Source of the DNA: DATAES01 sp963721305
GTDB lineage: Bacteria > Actinomycetota > Acidimicrobiia > Acidimicrobiales > JACDCH01
DNA: 64,000 nucleotides
Assembly: GCA_963721305.1 (NCBI GenBank)
Contig: CAVRIR010000004.1
Location: forward strand, 744,001-808,000
Direction: 5' to 3'
Shown: piece by piece, positions 9,376 to 18,238 of the stretch
Layout: every line of letters starts with the position of its first letter
Position numbering within the stretch: the first letter of the stretch is position 1
Made by a program: the position numbers and the translations under genes
Notes under the pieces: model-generated
The model's database searches: none
What the model was told of the DNA's origin: nothing
The model's input: only the letters and a program-made list of their open reading frames with translations

Positions 9376-10728
9376 TTGCAGCCCGTGGATGCCCTGCCCT
9401 CGACGCGGTATGCGAAGAACGGAGACGCTCACCTCGCCTTCCAGGTCTTCGGGCAGGGCCCCGTGGACCTGGTCTTGATCGAGAGCTGGGTGCAGCATGT
9501 CGAGGCCTTCTGGGAGATCCCAGAGTTGGCACGCCAGAGACGACGGCTCGCCGCGATCGGGCGCCTGATCATCTTCGACCGGCGGGGTACGGGCCTGTCC
9601 GACCCGGTGCCTCTCGATCATCTCCCCGACCTCGAGACGCAGGTAGCGGACGTCTGTGCGGTGATGGACGCCGCGGGCTCGAAGCAAGCGGCCATCCTCG
9701 GGATCGCGGAAGGAGGTCCGCCTGCGCTCTTCCTTGCCGCCTCTCGTCCCGAACGATGTCGAGCCCTCGTCCTACTCAACACCGCGGCCCGGATGAGCAG
9801 GACGACCGACTACCCGTGGGGAGCGCCGGAGGAGGTGCTGCTCGACATCGTGGAGCGTCAGGCTCGTTCGTGGGCAGCCGCCGACGCGGAGCACGTGGCT
9901 CGCATCGCCCCCAGTCGGGTCGACGACGCCCGGCTCCTCGAGCAGCTGGCGCGGCTCGGGAGGAGCGCCGTTTCACCAGGCGCCGTGGCCCACTACTACC
10001 GACAGTCGGTCCTGACCGACGTGCGCGAACTGCTGCCCCTCATCCAGGCGCCGACCTTGGTCCTGCAGCGGGCTCGCAACGAGATCGCCCCGCCGGAGTT
10101 CGGGCAGTACCTGGCTGGCCACATTCCCCAGGCCAAGTACGTCGAGATCGACGGGACCGATCACATCTGGTTCACGGAGAACCCCGACCAGGTGGTGGGT
10201 GAGATCGAGGAGTTCCTCACCGGATCCCGTGCCTCGGCAGATCCGGATCGAAGACTCGCCACCCTTCTCTTCACCGACATCGTCGGCTCCACCGCGCGTG
10301 CCGCCGAACTCGGTGACACCGAGTGGCGCGCCCTCCTCGACGCGCACGATGCCATTCTGCGCGAGCAGCTGGTGCGCTTCGGTGGACGCGAGGTCGACTC
10401 CGCGGGCGACGGCTTCTTGTCGACCTTCGATGGGCCCGGTCGCGCCATCCGCTGCGCGCACGCCATCCATGATGCGCTGGCGCCGGTCGGGCTCGCGGTC
10501 CGCGCCGGCGTGCACACCGGGGAGGTCGAGGTGCGGGGCGACCACATCGGTGGTCTTGCCGTGCACATCGGCGCCCGAGTGGCGGCGACGGGCGGCGGCG
10601 GCGACACGGTCGTGTCGGGCACTGTGAAGGATCTCCTCGCCGGCTCGGGACTCGTCTTCGTTGATCGCGGTGAACAGGAACTCAAGGGCGTTCCGGGGAC
10701 CTGGCACCTCTTCGGTGCGGAGAACTGA
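9376..10728 (+). CDS. alpha/beta-hydrolase-like sensor fused to class III adenylate/guanylate cyclase
   Basis: Residues 1-280 have an alpha/beta-hydrolase fold (FDRRGTGLSDP; C-terminal GTDHIWF). Residues 290-450 are a class III cyclase: LLFTDIVGSTARAAELGD with metal Asp, GREVDSAGDGFLSTFDGP with the second metal Asp, and VRAGVHTGEVE followed by GLAVHIGARV. The expected nucleophile elbow G-x-S-E-G reads GIAEGG here, so the catalytic Ser is Ala and the hydrolase half is probably a ligand-sensing pseudo-enzyme. The start is TTG at 9376 or GTG at 9385. Two bases after its stop begins a cyclic-nucleotide-binding protein, which suggests a signal maker and receiver in one operon. Confidence 0.85.
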   Translation: MQPVDALPSTRYAKNGDAHLAFQVFGQGPVDLVLIESWVQHVEAFWEIPELARQRRRLAAIGRLIIFDRRGTGLSDPVPLDHLPDLETQVADVCAVMDAAGSKQAAILGIAEGGPPALFLAASRPERCRALVLLNTAARMSRTTDYPWGAPEEVLLDIVERQARSWAAADAEHVARIAPSRVDDARLLEQLARLGRSAVSPGAVAHYYRQSVLTDVRELLPLIQAPTLVLQRARNEIAPPEFGQYLAGHIPQAKYVEIDGTDHIWFTENPDQVVGEIEEFLTGSRASADPDRRLATLLFTDIVGSTARAAELGDTEWRALLDAHDAILREQLVRFGGREVDSAGDGFLSTFDGPGRAIRCAHAIHDALAPVGLAVRAGVHTGEVEVRGDHIGGLAVHIGARVAATGGGGDTVVSGTVKDLLAGSGLVFVDRGEQELKGVPGTWHLFGAEN

Positions 10729-10730
10729 CC

Positions 10731-11720
10731 GTGCGCGTCGAAGCAAGCGTGACGACGGTGTCTTGGATTCCGTCCGAGGCAGTGACTGGTATGACCAAGC
10801 TGCCGTTCGAGATGGGTGCCCTGCACTACGACGACGTCCCGCCCGATCACATCGACGATCTCGAACCGATGCGTGCGTCCGGACAGTTCCGGTTCGCCAA
10901 TCGGCTCGCAGCGTGGATCGACGTCGAGGACGGCCGCGTGACAGGGCACGGCTACGCGAGCGGCGGCCTCATGGGTGTGACGTTGGTGAGCATCGGTGGC
11001 CCAGTGGCGTTTGCTGCCATTGCCCTTCCCGACATCCAGTTCGAGCCTGTCGTCGAGGATGACCGGGTGCGGTTCCGGCAGACCACCGGTGGGCGGCCGG
11101 CGATCCCGGCGCCAAGGCACGTCAATCATCCGCCCTACGTGCAGCTCAAGGGACCGACGGTGTGGACCACCCTCGATCTGATGATCAACGTCGACGGGAG
11201 TTCGTCGTTCGAACTCGTCGGGGCCAGCCGGTTTCCGCGCCATTGGATCTACGACAACGACGGCAAGCTGGCGGGTAAGGCGGGGCTCGCTGACTTCAAG
11301 GACTGGTACCGCCACGCGTTCGGCAAGCACACGCCATGGGGTGGCGAAGACTCACAGACGATCAGGACGACGGTCGAATCCCAACTCGAACGCGAGCTGT
11401 CGACGACGATCATGCGCGGCGGGGCCAAGCCTGAGCTCCGGAAGGTACGCAAGGGCCGCATGCTCGTCGAGCAGGGAGACCCAGGCGACGACGTGTACCT
11501 ACTTCTCAATGGCGTGCTCGCCGTCGAGGTCGATGGCGAAGTTCTGGCTGAACTCGGCCCCGGCGCGATCGTCGGCGAGCGCGCAAGCTTGGAGCGGGGG
11601 CATCGCACGTCAACGCTCCGGGCGCTCACGGCTTGCAAGGTCGCGGTGGTCCGCGCCGACCAACTCGCCCGCGACTCGTTGGCCGAACTGAGCAAAGACC
11701 ACCGCCGCGAGGAACCCTGA
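10731..11720 (+). CDS. cyclic-nucleotide-binding effector protein
   Basis: The C-terminal 100 residues (about 225-325) form a cNMP-binding domain: RKGRMLVEQGDPGDDVYLLL, GVLAVEVDGE, and a phosphate-binding cassette GERASLERGHRTSTLRA with the conserved Glu and Arg. The first 220 residues form a beta-rich domain I do not recognise (contains GYASGGLMGVTLVSIGG and QLKGPTVWTTLDLMI). It has no DNA-binding helix-turn-helix, so it is not a Crp-type regulator. The gene begins two bases after the cyclase gene; GTG 10731 or ATG 10791 are possible starts. It is likely the receiver of the cyclase product. Confidence 0.7.
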   Translation: MRVEASVTTVSWIPSEAVTGMTKLPFEMGALHYDDVPPDHIDDLEPMRASGQFRFANRLAAWIDVEDGRVTGHGYASGGLMGVTLVSIGGPVAFAAIALPDIQFEPVVEDDRVRFRQTTGGRPAIPAPRHVNHPPYVQLKGPTVWTTLDLMINVDGSSSFELVGASRFPRHWIYDNDGKLAGKAGLADFKDWYRHAFGKHTPWGGEDSQTIRTTVESQLERELSTTIMRGGAKPELRKVRKGRMLVEQGDPGDDVYLLLNGVLAVEVDGEVLAELGPGAIVGERASLERGHRTSTLRALTACKVAVVRADQLARDSLAELSKDHRREEP

Positions 11721-11748
11721 CGGCAGTCGAGCGCTGGGCGCTGTCGCC

Positions 11749-11796
11749 AACTCCGGGGTGAAACGGCCCCTATGGCGCCCATTTCCACCCGGAGTT
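11749..11796. terminator. dyad-symmetric convergent element, copy 1
   Basis: AACTCCGGG at 11749-11757 pairs exactly with CCCGGAGTT at 11788-11796, enclosing AAACGG...GGCGCC-rich sequence. It resembles the elements at 36871-36923 and 47153-47205 and, like them, lies between converging transcription units (the cNMP-binding gene on plus, tRNA-Arg on minus). A bidirectional terminator or stabilising hairpin is the likely role. Confidence 0.55.
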
Positions 11797-11821
11797 CGAG
11801 CAAGTGACGGGGACGAGGTGC

Positions 11822-11896
11822 TGGCGCCCCCGGAAGGATTCGAACCTTCGCACACGGTTTAGGAAACCGACGCTCTATCCCCTGAGCTACGGGGGC
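11822..11896 (-). tRNA. tRNA-Arg (anticodon CCT)
   Basis: The minus strand folds into a complete cloverleaf of 75 bases with encoded CCA: acceptor GCCCCCG/CGGGGGC, D-stem GCTC/GAGC, anticodon loop TTCCTAA, T-arm GAAGG-TTCGAAT-CCTTC, discriminator G. The anticodon CCT reads AGG (Arg). The anticodon stem has one T-T mismatch at its base. The gene borders a large block of mobile-element debris, and tRNA genes are common integration sites, but no attachment-site repeat of the tRNA 3' end was seen. Confidence 0.93.
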
Positions 11897-12094
11897 GGGG
11901 ACGGATCGGGTCGTGGCGCGAGTGGCCATGATGACCGGTCCGAGCGCGGATGGTAGACGTCAGTTCGGCCTGGTTGATGCTCGGAGGTGGCTGACGGAGC
12001 TGGCGGTCGACCGACCGGCGTGTTGCGGCGCGCGACTCGTTGGCGCGGGCGGACTCGGTGTGGGTTAGGCGACGAGCCGTGGCAGTGTGACCGG

Positions 12095-12425
12095 GGACGG
12101 GCCTGGATGGCCTGGATCGGGATCGACGACCTGGTCGACATCTACCTGCGCGCCCTCATGGACCCCGGCTTGGAGGGGCCGGTCAACGCCACGGCCCCGG
12201 ACCCGGTCCGCAACAGCGAGTTCACTCGCGTCCTCGCGGGAGTGCTGCACCGACCGGCGTTCGTGCCGGTCCCAGCGATGGGTCCGCGCCTGGTGCTCGG
12301 ACGCGAGGGCGCCGCGGAAGTGGCTCTGGCCAGTCAACGGGTGCATCCCGCGAAGTTGACCGGCGCCGGCCACCGGTTCCGCCACCTCACGCTCGACTCG
12401 GCTCTCCGCCACGTGATGGGTGGAC
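12095..12425 (+). pseudogene. C-terminal remnant of a TIGR01777/YfcH-like NAD-dependent epimerase (DUF1731)
   Basis: WIGIDDLVDIYLRALMD, GPVNATAPDPVRNSEF, VLHRPAFVPVPA and ASQRVHPAKLTGAGHRFRH follow the order of the C-terminal third of YfcH-type sugar epimerases (DUF1731). The N-terminal Rossmann half, about 180 residues, is absent: upstream sequence has no matching frame. The reading frame runs on past the domain end into unrelated sequence at 12426. It is a broken gene next to the IS256-interrupted locus. Confidence 0.7.
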
Positions 12426-12789
12426 TTACCCGGTACGACTGCGGCCTCGAAGTTCCTCGAATGCAGTGGTCGAGTCGAGAGGTTCGACAAACTGGAGCAA
12501 GTCGCTCAAGACGGTGATGCCGACGAGGCCGGCGGCAGCTGCAAGCTCAGGAAGACGTGTGCCTTCAGACAGGTGGCGTACGAGCCACGTCGACCGCAAT
12601 CGTCTGGCGGAGAGCAGCGGAGTGTTCGCGGAATAGGTGATCCGCTTCTGAGGATTGTTGAGCCAGTTGTGCGACTTTCTTGTGTTTCCACCGACAAGCA
12701 GCAGGCGCCCCGCCTTGTCGGCGATGGTCAGGCCGTGTCCCTTGGAGTGGTGGGAAATGAGGGCGTCGATGTGATCGTCGACGTTGGTG
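12426..12789 (-). pseudogene. C-terminal part of an integrase-like gene, separated by IS256 insertion
   Basis: An open frame without a start codon encodes DDHIDALISHHSKGHGLTIA, a stretch GRLLLVGGNTRKSHNWL, and SARRLRSTWLVRHLSEGTRL-PELAAAAGL, then stops at 12426. The arrangement (Arg, then a helix with a loosely conserved H..G..L) resembles the tail of actinobacterial tyrosine-recombinase-like proteins, although the canonical Tyr is not evident. The frame is entered straight from the transposase stop codon, so its own start is lost. The matching N-terminal part lies on the far side of the IS256 copy at 14202-14871. Confidence 0.6.
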
Positions 12790-12800
12790 TGGCTGCTGTG

Positions 12801-14049
12801 TTATCCGGCGAGCAGCTCGTTGTGTCTCGGTCCCACCTCCTTCGTGGTGTCGTCATCGTTGTCGATCTCGTAGAGCTTCGCCATCGAGCCTTCGGACAGG
12901 TAGCGGCGGTCGGTGACTTGCCACTCGTCGTGGACCTCGAGCAGGACCGATCCGGCGAGGCGGAGGACGCCGGCTTCGTTGGGGAAGATGCCCACGACGT
13001 TGGTGCGCCGCTTGATCTCTTTGTTGACGCGCTCGAGCGGGTTGGTGCGTCCAGATCTTGCGCCAGTGCGCTTGGGGGAAGGATGCGAACGCGCAGATGT
13101 CGACGGCGGCGTCGCGCAACATGGTCTCGACGGCGGGGAACTGGCGGCCCAGCTTCTCGGCGATCGAGTCGAGCTGATCAGCGACGGCGCGGCGTCGGGT
13201 TGAGCGAAGATCGTGCGGATCGCGGCGGCGACCATCTCCGCGGATCCCTTCGGCACCTTGGCCAACACGTTGCGCGAGAAGTGCACCGGCGTCGTTGCCA
13301 CGCGCGCGCCGAGCATGACCTTGTCGATCGAAGCACGCAGGCCTTCGTGGGCGTCGGAGATCACCAGGCGCACACCAGCGAGACCGCGGGCGCGTAGCGA
13401 CCGCAAGAACGACGTCCAGAACGCTTTGTCTTCGGAGTCGCCGACGGCGAGGCCGAGGACTTCGCGGTTGCCGTCAGCGGCGACACCGGTGGCCACGACG
13501 ATCGCCTTCGACACCACCCGGGCGCCCTCATGGGCTTTGACATAGGTCGCGTCCAAGAACACGTAGGGGAACTCGATGTGATCCAACCGGCGTTCGCGGA
13601 ACTCGCTCGACCGCGCCGTCGAGCTCGGCGCAGATGCGACTGACCTGGCTCTTCGAGACACCGGCATCGATGCCCAACGCGTTCACGAGATCATCGACCT
13701 TGCGAGTGCTGACACCGTGCACGAACGCTTCCATGATCACCGCCCACAACGCCCGGTCGATCCGCCGCCGCGGCTCCAACAAGCTCGGGTAGAAGCTCCC
13801 CTCCCGCAGCTTCGGGATCGACAACTCGACATCACCGGCCTTGGTCGACAACAACCGCGCCCGGCTGCCGTTGCGGTGTGTCGTGCGCGTGTCGGCGCGC
13901 TCGTAACGCGACGCGCCGATCACCTGGGTCGCTTCCAAGTCGATCAATGCTTGCAGCACGAGCTGCATCGCCTCGCGCATGAAGTCGAGATCACCGCCGG
14001 CACGCAACGCGTCGAGCAGTTCGGTCAGGGCAGACTGATCAAGGGCCAT
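12801..14049 (-). pseudogene. IS256-family (mutator) transposase, frameshifted
   Basis: The mutator-type transposase is recognisable throughout: MALDQSALTELLDALRAGG at the start, THRNGSRARLLSTKAGDVEL, the DDE-side segment FPYVFLDATYVKAHEGARVV, LVISDAHEGLRASI, and TNPLERVNKEIKRRTNVVG near the end. It is split by at least three single-base changes: an extra base near 13610, a lost base near 13189 and an extra base near 13050 (the last two restore the frame). It cannot make a functional transposase as written. Terminal inverted repeats and a target duplication were sought and not found by eye. Confidence 0.88.
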
Positions 14050-14201
14050 CGTGGCGTTCTCCTTCGTGAACCCGGCTAGGAACACGTCGAAGATCACGCG
14101 ATGGCCCCCACGCGTGGTGGACCCTCGCCAAACCGGCCCCTCAGATCGTCGTAGAGCTCCTCGAAGAACTCACCCGAGATCGCAGTGCCGAACCTCCGCC
14201 C

Positions 14202-14871
14202 TCAAACCCCACCACTCCAGGGGTCACCAACGATGGTCATCAGTTCGTCCTCTAGTTCGGCGCGCGCCGGTACTACGCGCGGGCATGGCCCCAGGACGGC
14301 AAGTGATACTCCGGCTGCGTTCTGAGTGACGTCGGTCCCACGTAGATGTGGCGTCCATCGACCATCAAGTCCGACTGCGAGGCCGACTATGTACACGGCG
14401 AGTGCTGCTCGGCAGATGGTTTCGCTCGGTTGCGCCTCGAGGTCGCGTCGAAGCGAAGCAAGCTCCGCGGTCGAATACGGGGGTGACACGACGCGACCCG
14501 TGAGCCGGGGCGCGGGAGGCTCCCACGGCGCCAGCCGGGTGAGAGACGGTCCGATGCGGCGCAGGTCCGCGCGGTACGTCGCGCGAGAACGCGGATTTGC
14601 AACCAGGCTGCCGATGAACCGCTCGACAGTCTGCGGGTCAAGGGCCACCTCCGGATTGAGCTCGAGACCCTGCTCGACGCACCAGACGGCGTGCTGCACG
14701 AGGACCGCCGCGAACCTGCTCGCCGTTCCGCGACCGTGTGGCGCGAGTCGACGGAGCGAGTCAACGACGAAGGACTGGACCGGTCCGTCCCACTGCTCCG
14801 GCCGGACGACCCGAGGCCGATATGACCGCAGCCATTGCTCAAAGTCGGGACCGTCGGTCCACCCGTCCCGT
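14202..14871 (-). pseudogene. N-terminal part of the integrase-like gene interrupted by IS256
   Basis: Encodes a helical core-binding-like domain: FEQWLRSYRPRVVRPEQWDG, FAAVLVQHAVWCVEQGLEL, RSRATYRADLRRIGPSLTRL, then AVYIVGLAVGLDGRWTPHLR and RVVPARAELEDELMTI. The frame ends in unrelated sequence at 14202 where the IS256 block begins; its logical continuation is at 12426-12789 on the other side. Upstream it is joined to an IS630 remnant, so its true start is unclear. It is best read as one integrase-like gene broken twice. Family assignment is tentative. Confidence 0.55.
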
Positions 14872-15160
14872 CCGCCACTGGCAACGTGAACCTGGGCGGC
14901 CGCCCGCCCGCGTATTTGGGGGTGAGCCAAGCGACCCCGGCGGCGTTGAAGTTGTGGATCACTCTCCGCACTCGATCCTCGGACGTGAACGCGATTCCGG
15001 CGATCGCGTTCACGTCCATCCGCTGCGCTGACCACAACACGATCTGAGCTCGTCGCCACCGCACCACCGATCCCGACCCGCGCCGCACGATCGACAACAA
15101 CTTGCCGCCTCGTCGTTGCTCAACTCCCGAACATGCACACGCTCAGCTATGCACCGATCA
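14872..15160 (-). pseudogene. IS630-family transposase N-terminal remnant
   Basis: The helix-turn-helix region of IS630 transposases is visible: RRAQIVLWSAQRMDVNAIAG, then FTSEDRVRRVIHNFNAAG and PKYAGGRPPRFTLP. Upstream HVRELSNDEA fits the usual start but is in another frame because of a one-base change. The catalytic DDE domain is missing: the sequence passes directly into the integrase-like remnant. It is a truncated, non-functional element. Confidence 0.75.
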
Positions 15161-15360
15161 AAACAGACCCGCACCGCTCAGTGGTGGACGCGACCCTCAA
15201 ACGTCCCGGTGGGGGCACTAGATGTCGCGAGACCCCCTCGCTCCCTCGACGCTCTTGACCTGGACGGGCGCCGGGCATCCGCGTCGCGCGTTCGTCGCGT
15301 CGCCACCGCCGGCACCGGAACATCTACCGGCCGCGAAGGAAGTCCACACTCGCGCTCTGT

Positions 15361-16671
15361 TCACGGCTCGGACGGCCCGAGACGTGCGGATGTGACGTAG
15401 GAGACCACGACGGCGACGATCACGAGCGGCGTCAGGGCGATTGCGTCGGCTTGCAGGAAGACGGCGACGATCAGCACCGACGTCAGCGGAAAGCCCAACA
15501 TGGCCACGGTCATCGCCCCCATGCCCATCGCAACCCCGGCGATCATCGGCAAACCGGGAAGGTGGGAAAGAGCGATGCCGCCGACCGCGCCGATGTACAT
15601 GCCGGGGAAGGTCGGGCCGCCTCGGAAGGCGCTGAGCGAAGCGCCGTAGGCCAGGCTCTTGCACACGACGAGCAGCAGGAGCGCGCCCACCGTCCAAGTC
15701 CCCGCCTGCTCGACGAGCCCCGGAAGCGCGCTCTGCCCGGAGAAGAGGACCTGCGAGGCGCCCTTGTCGGACCACTGACCGAAGACGATCGCCAAACCGG
15801 CGACCGCCAGTCCTGCCACCGGCGTCAGCAACACCATTCTTCGCTCGACGACAGGCCGGAGCAGCAGGGCCAACCGTCGGATGCCGCTTCCGAGGACGGC
15901 CGCGGCGATCCCGATCCCGACTGCCCAGAAGAACTCGGCGACGTCCGGCGTCGTGAACGTCGGAACGCCGGGGACCGCAAGCGAGAAGTTCCCGAAGCCG
16001 GTCCATGAGTTCAGCCCGATGAAGATGAGCGAACCCACGCCCGCGGCGAGCAGGCCCGGTACGAGGACGACGCCGAGCAGCGCGCCCCCGAGCCCGGACA
16101 CCTCCATCAGCAGGAAGGCTCCGGTGAGCGGAGAGCCGAGGAGTGTGCTGATCGCGGCGAAACTGCCTGCCGCCGCGATCACCACGCTCGCCTGTTGCGG
16201 AGCATTCCGGCGGACCAGATGCACCGCGAGAACGCCCATTCCGCTGCCGATGGCGATGAGCGGAGCTTCCGGTCCGAGCACCGCCCCGCAGGCGAGGGTG
16301 GCGAAGGCCGCGATGATGATGCCGGGAAGCTCCACCGGAGGGACTGCACCGGACGGCTTGAATCCCTCCGCGGGAGCGTGCCCGCCGGTTCCGGGCAGGT
16401 AGCGGATCGCGAGACCGACCACCAATCCGCCCAGCGCGAGGAGCGGAAGCGGCCACCACACCGGTGCCCCGTCGAACCCGAGATCATCGGGAAGGTTTGT
16501 GAAGAGGTACTCCTGCGCCTCGGCCACGCCCTTCAAGAAGAAGTACGCCGCCGTTGCCACCACGATTCCGACGACTGCGCCCAAGACGAGCAGCCCGACG
16601 TAGCTCCGACTCTTGAGGAGCTCGAGCGGTCCCGCAGGTGCGGACGGAGGTGATGCCGGCTCGCTCGTCAC
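15361..16671 (-). CDS. ClC-family chloride channel/transporter
   Basis: A 436-residue membrane protein with about ten to twelve hydrophobic helices. The selectivity signatures of ClC proteins are present in order: LPGTGGHAP (the GSGIP position), VLGPEAPLIAIGSG (the GREGP position with the gating Glu kept), and FRGGPTFPGMYIGA (the GxFxP position). It lacks C-terminal CBS domains. It would move chloride or exchange it for protons at the cytoplasmic membrane. It stands alone between IS630 and IS30 remnants but is itself intact. Confidence 0.9.
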   Translation of the reverse strand: MTSEPASPPSAPAGPLELLKSRSYVGLLVLGAVVGIVVATAAYFFLKGVAEAQEYLFTNLPDDLGFDGAPVWWPLPLLALGGLVVGLAIRYLPGTGGHAPAEGFKPSGAVPPVELPGIIIAAFATLACGAVLGPEAPLIAIGSGMGVLAVHLVRRNAPQQASVVIAAAGSFAAISTLLGSPLTGAFLLMEVSGLGGALLGVVLVPGLLAAGVGSLIFIGLNSWTGFGNFSLAVPGVPTFTTPDVAEFFWAVGIGIAAAVLGSGIRRLALLLRPVVERRMVLLTPVAGLAVAGLAIVFGQWSDKGASQVLFSGQSALPGLVEQAGTWTVGALLLLVVCKSLAYGASLSAFRGGPTFPGMYIGAVGGIALSHLPGLPMIAGVAMGMGAMTVAMLGFPLTSVLIVAVFLQADAIALTPLVIVAVVVSYVTSARLGPSEP

Positions 16672-16993
16672 CGCGTCACCACGACGCTTGTACCGTCGTG
16701 CGCATCGACGGACGAAGGAAGCCTTGGCATCGTCTCACGGGCATGTCCGCCGCAACGCTACGTGAACACGTGCATGGACGGGCGGAGGACGACCGAGACC
16801 GGCGAGCTCGATGGCCGACTGACGGCCGAGAGCCACGACGGGCGGAGACATGACGCGTGGATGAATCCTCAAGGGATCCTGTTGGGTTGGGGAGTCTGCG
16901 CTGACTAGGTTCGGCTTGGCACTCACCGGACCCGGAGAGTTTCGTGCGAAACACTCAAAGTGGCGTTTCGGCTCACGAGCTTGAGCAGCTGGG

Positions 16994-17295
16994 TTGGAGC
17001 GGGGCGAGTCGATGCGCAGCATCGGTCGCCGTCTTGGGCGAGCGCACGGTTCGATCAGAACGTTCGCCGGCAAGCGGCCGAGGACGCGGTCGCGACCGTT
17101 GTTGCGGTCGTGGCTCGAGGAGAGCGAGGAGATCTCGCGTGGGCTGGCGGCGGGTGAGTCGTTACGGGTGATCGCGGCACGGGTGGGTCGTGCGCCGTCC
17201 ACTGTCAGCCGCGAGGTCGCGAACAACGGCGGCCGTCGCCGGTATCGAGCATTGCGGGCGGACCGGGCGGCGCGGCGGCGGGCTCGGCGTGACCT
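16994..17295 (+). pseudogene. IS30-family transposase N-terminal remnant
   Basis: Contains the IS30 helix-turn-helix repeats: EISRGLAAGESLRVIAARVG followed by RAPSTVSREVANNGG and RYRALRADRAARRRARR. The catalytic integrase core is missing; at 17300 the sequence changes to an IS3 element. The earlier part (SMRSIGRRLGRAHGSIR) is the first, more diverged, helix-turn-helix. No intact start can be fixed. Confidence 0.75.
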
Positions 17296-17348
17296 TGACC
17301 CGCTTCGGTGGACACCTGATTCTGGTTTGAGCCCAGAGGAAGGAGCCC

Positions 17349-17645
17349 TTGTTGGGTCGTCCGTCGTATCCGCCGGAGTTCCGACGCGAAGCGGTTGAGC
17401 TCGTGGTGACGTCGGACCGTTCGATCAGCGATGTCGCGAAGAGTCTCGACATCTCGTCGACGACGTTGGGGAACTGGGTCAAAGCCGCCCGCGACGCCAA
17501 GACGCGTTCGGCTGATCCGAACGCGCTGAGCGAGTCCGAACGCGAGGAGCTGCGCCTGCTGCGCAAGGAGAACGTCGAGTTGCGCACCGACCGCGAGATT
17601 CTGCGGAAGGCAACCGCCTATTTCGCCAAGGAGACGATGCGGTGA
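17349..17645 (+). mobile_element. IS3-family orfA (transposase HTH subunit)
   Basis: A 98-residue OrfA: GRPSYPPEFRREAVELVV helix-turn-helix start, SISDVAKSLDISSTTLGNWV, and a C-terminal leucine-zipper-like coiled coil (EREELRLLRKENVELRTDRE, ILRKATAYFAKE). It is intact. It overlaps the start of orfB by four bases, as usual in IS3 elements, where a programmed -1 shift can make an OrfAB fusion. It was inserted against the end of the IS30 remnant. Confidence 0.88.
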
Positions 17646-18000
17646 GCCGCTTCCGCTTCGTCGACGATCACCGAGACACCTACACGCTGAAGCGGCTGTG
17701 CGCGCTGGTCGACGTTTCCCGCACCGGCTACTACGCCTGGCGCTCGCGTCCGGCCTCGGCTCGCACGGTCGCCGACGGTGAGCTGCTCGTGAAGATCCGC
17801 GGCATCCATCGCGACTCGAGAGGCACCTAGGGCGCGCCACGGGTGCATGGCCAGCTCCGCCGGCGTGGTCACCGGGTCGGCTGCAAACGTGTGGCTCGGC
17901 TGATGCGCGCCAACGGGTTGCGGGGTGCGCATCGCCGCAAATGGCGACGCCGCCGACCGGATGTCGCGCCGGCGCCGGATCGGCTTGAGCGGAACTGGAT
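17642..18000 (+). pseudogene. IS3-family orfB, nonsense-mutated and truncated
   Basis: Begins MSRFRFVDDHRDTYTLKRLC and continues with VSRTGYYAWRSRPAS, normal for IS3 OrfB. An in-frame TAG at 17828-17830 stands where the family has Tyr (TAC) in RGTYGAPRVH, so a C-to-G change made a stop. After it the same frame continues (HGQLRRRGHRVGCKRVARLM, RANGLRGAHRRKWRRR) to about 18000, where the DDE domain should begin but is replaced by IS110 sequence. Non-functional. Confidence 0.85.
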
Positions 18001-18009
18001 CCGCGGCAG

Positions 18010-18225
18010 CGGGCCGCGTCGGGGTTGGCGAAGAGCCATGACTGCAACGTCGAGGCGATCCGGACGCTGAGGGTTGCTCGCCGCTCCGCGCGCGACATGC
18101 GCATCAAGTCCATCGAATTAGATCCGCCACTCGTCGGTCACCGCTCCCGACGAGCTGCGGGAACGGTTGCGTCCTCTGACCGCGACGATGTTGCCTCGAG
18201 CTGCCGCCGCGTGGCGTTGGCGGGT
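18010..18225 (+). pseudogene. IS110-family transposase internal fragment
   Basis: AKSHDCNVEAIRTLRVARRS in one frame and TAPDELRERLRPLTATMLP in the next frame correspond to consecutive parts of IS110 transposases (the linker between the DEDD and the C-terminal domains). A frame change lies near 18115. Both ends of the element are missing. It abuts the 3' end of the GH15 gene on the opposite strand. Confidence 0.65.
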
Positions 18226-18238
18226 CGGCTTTCCCCGC

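Noticed and set aside
12790..14205. Terminal inverted repeats and target duplication of the IS256 copy
   Set aside because: Both edges were compared by eye and no matching ends or 8-9 base duplication could be supported.
11822..15160. Genomic island inserted at the tRNA-Arg gene
   Set aside because: Mobile debris lies next to the tRNA, but no repeat of the tRNA 3' end was found within the window to mark the other boundary.
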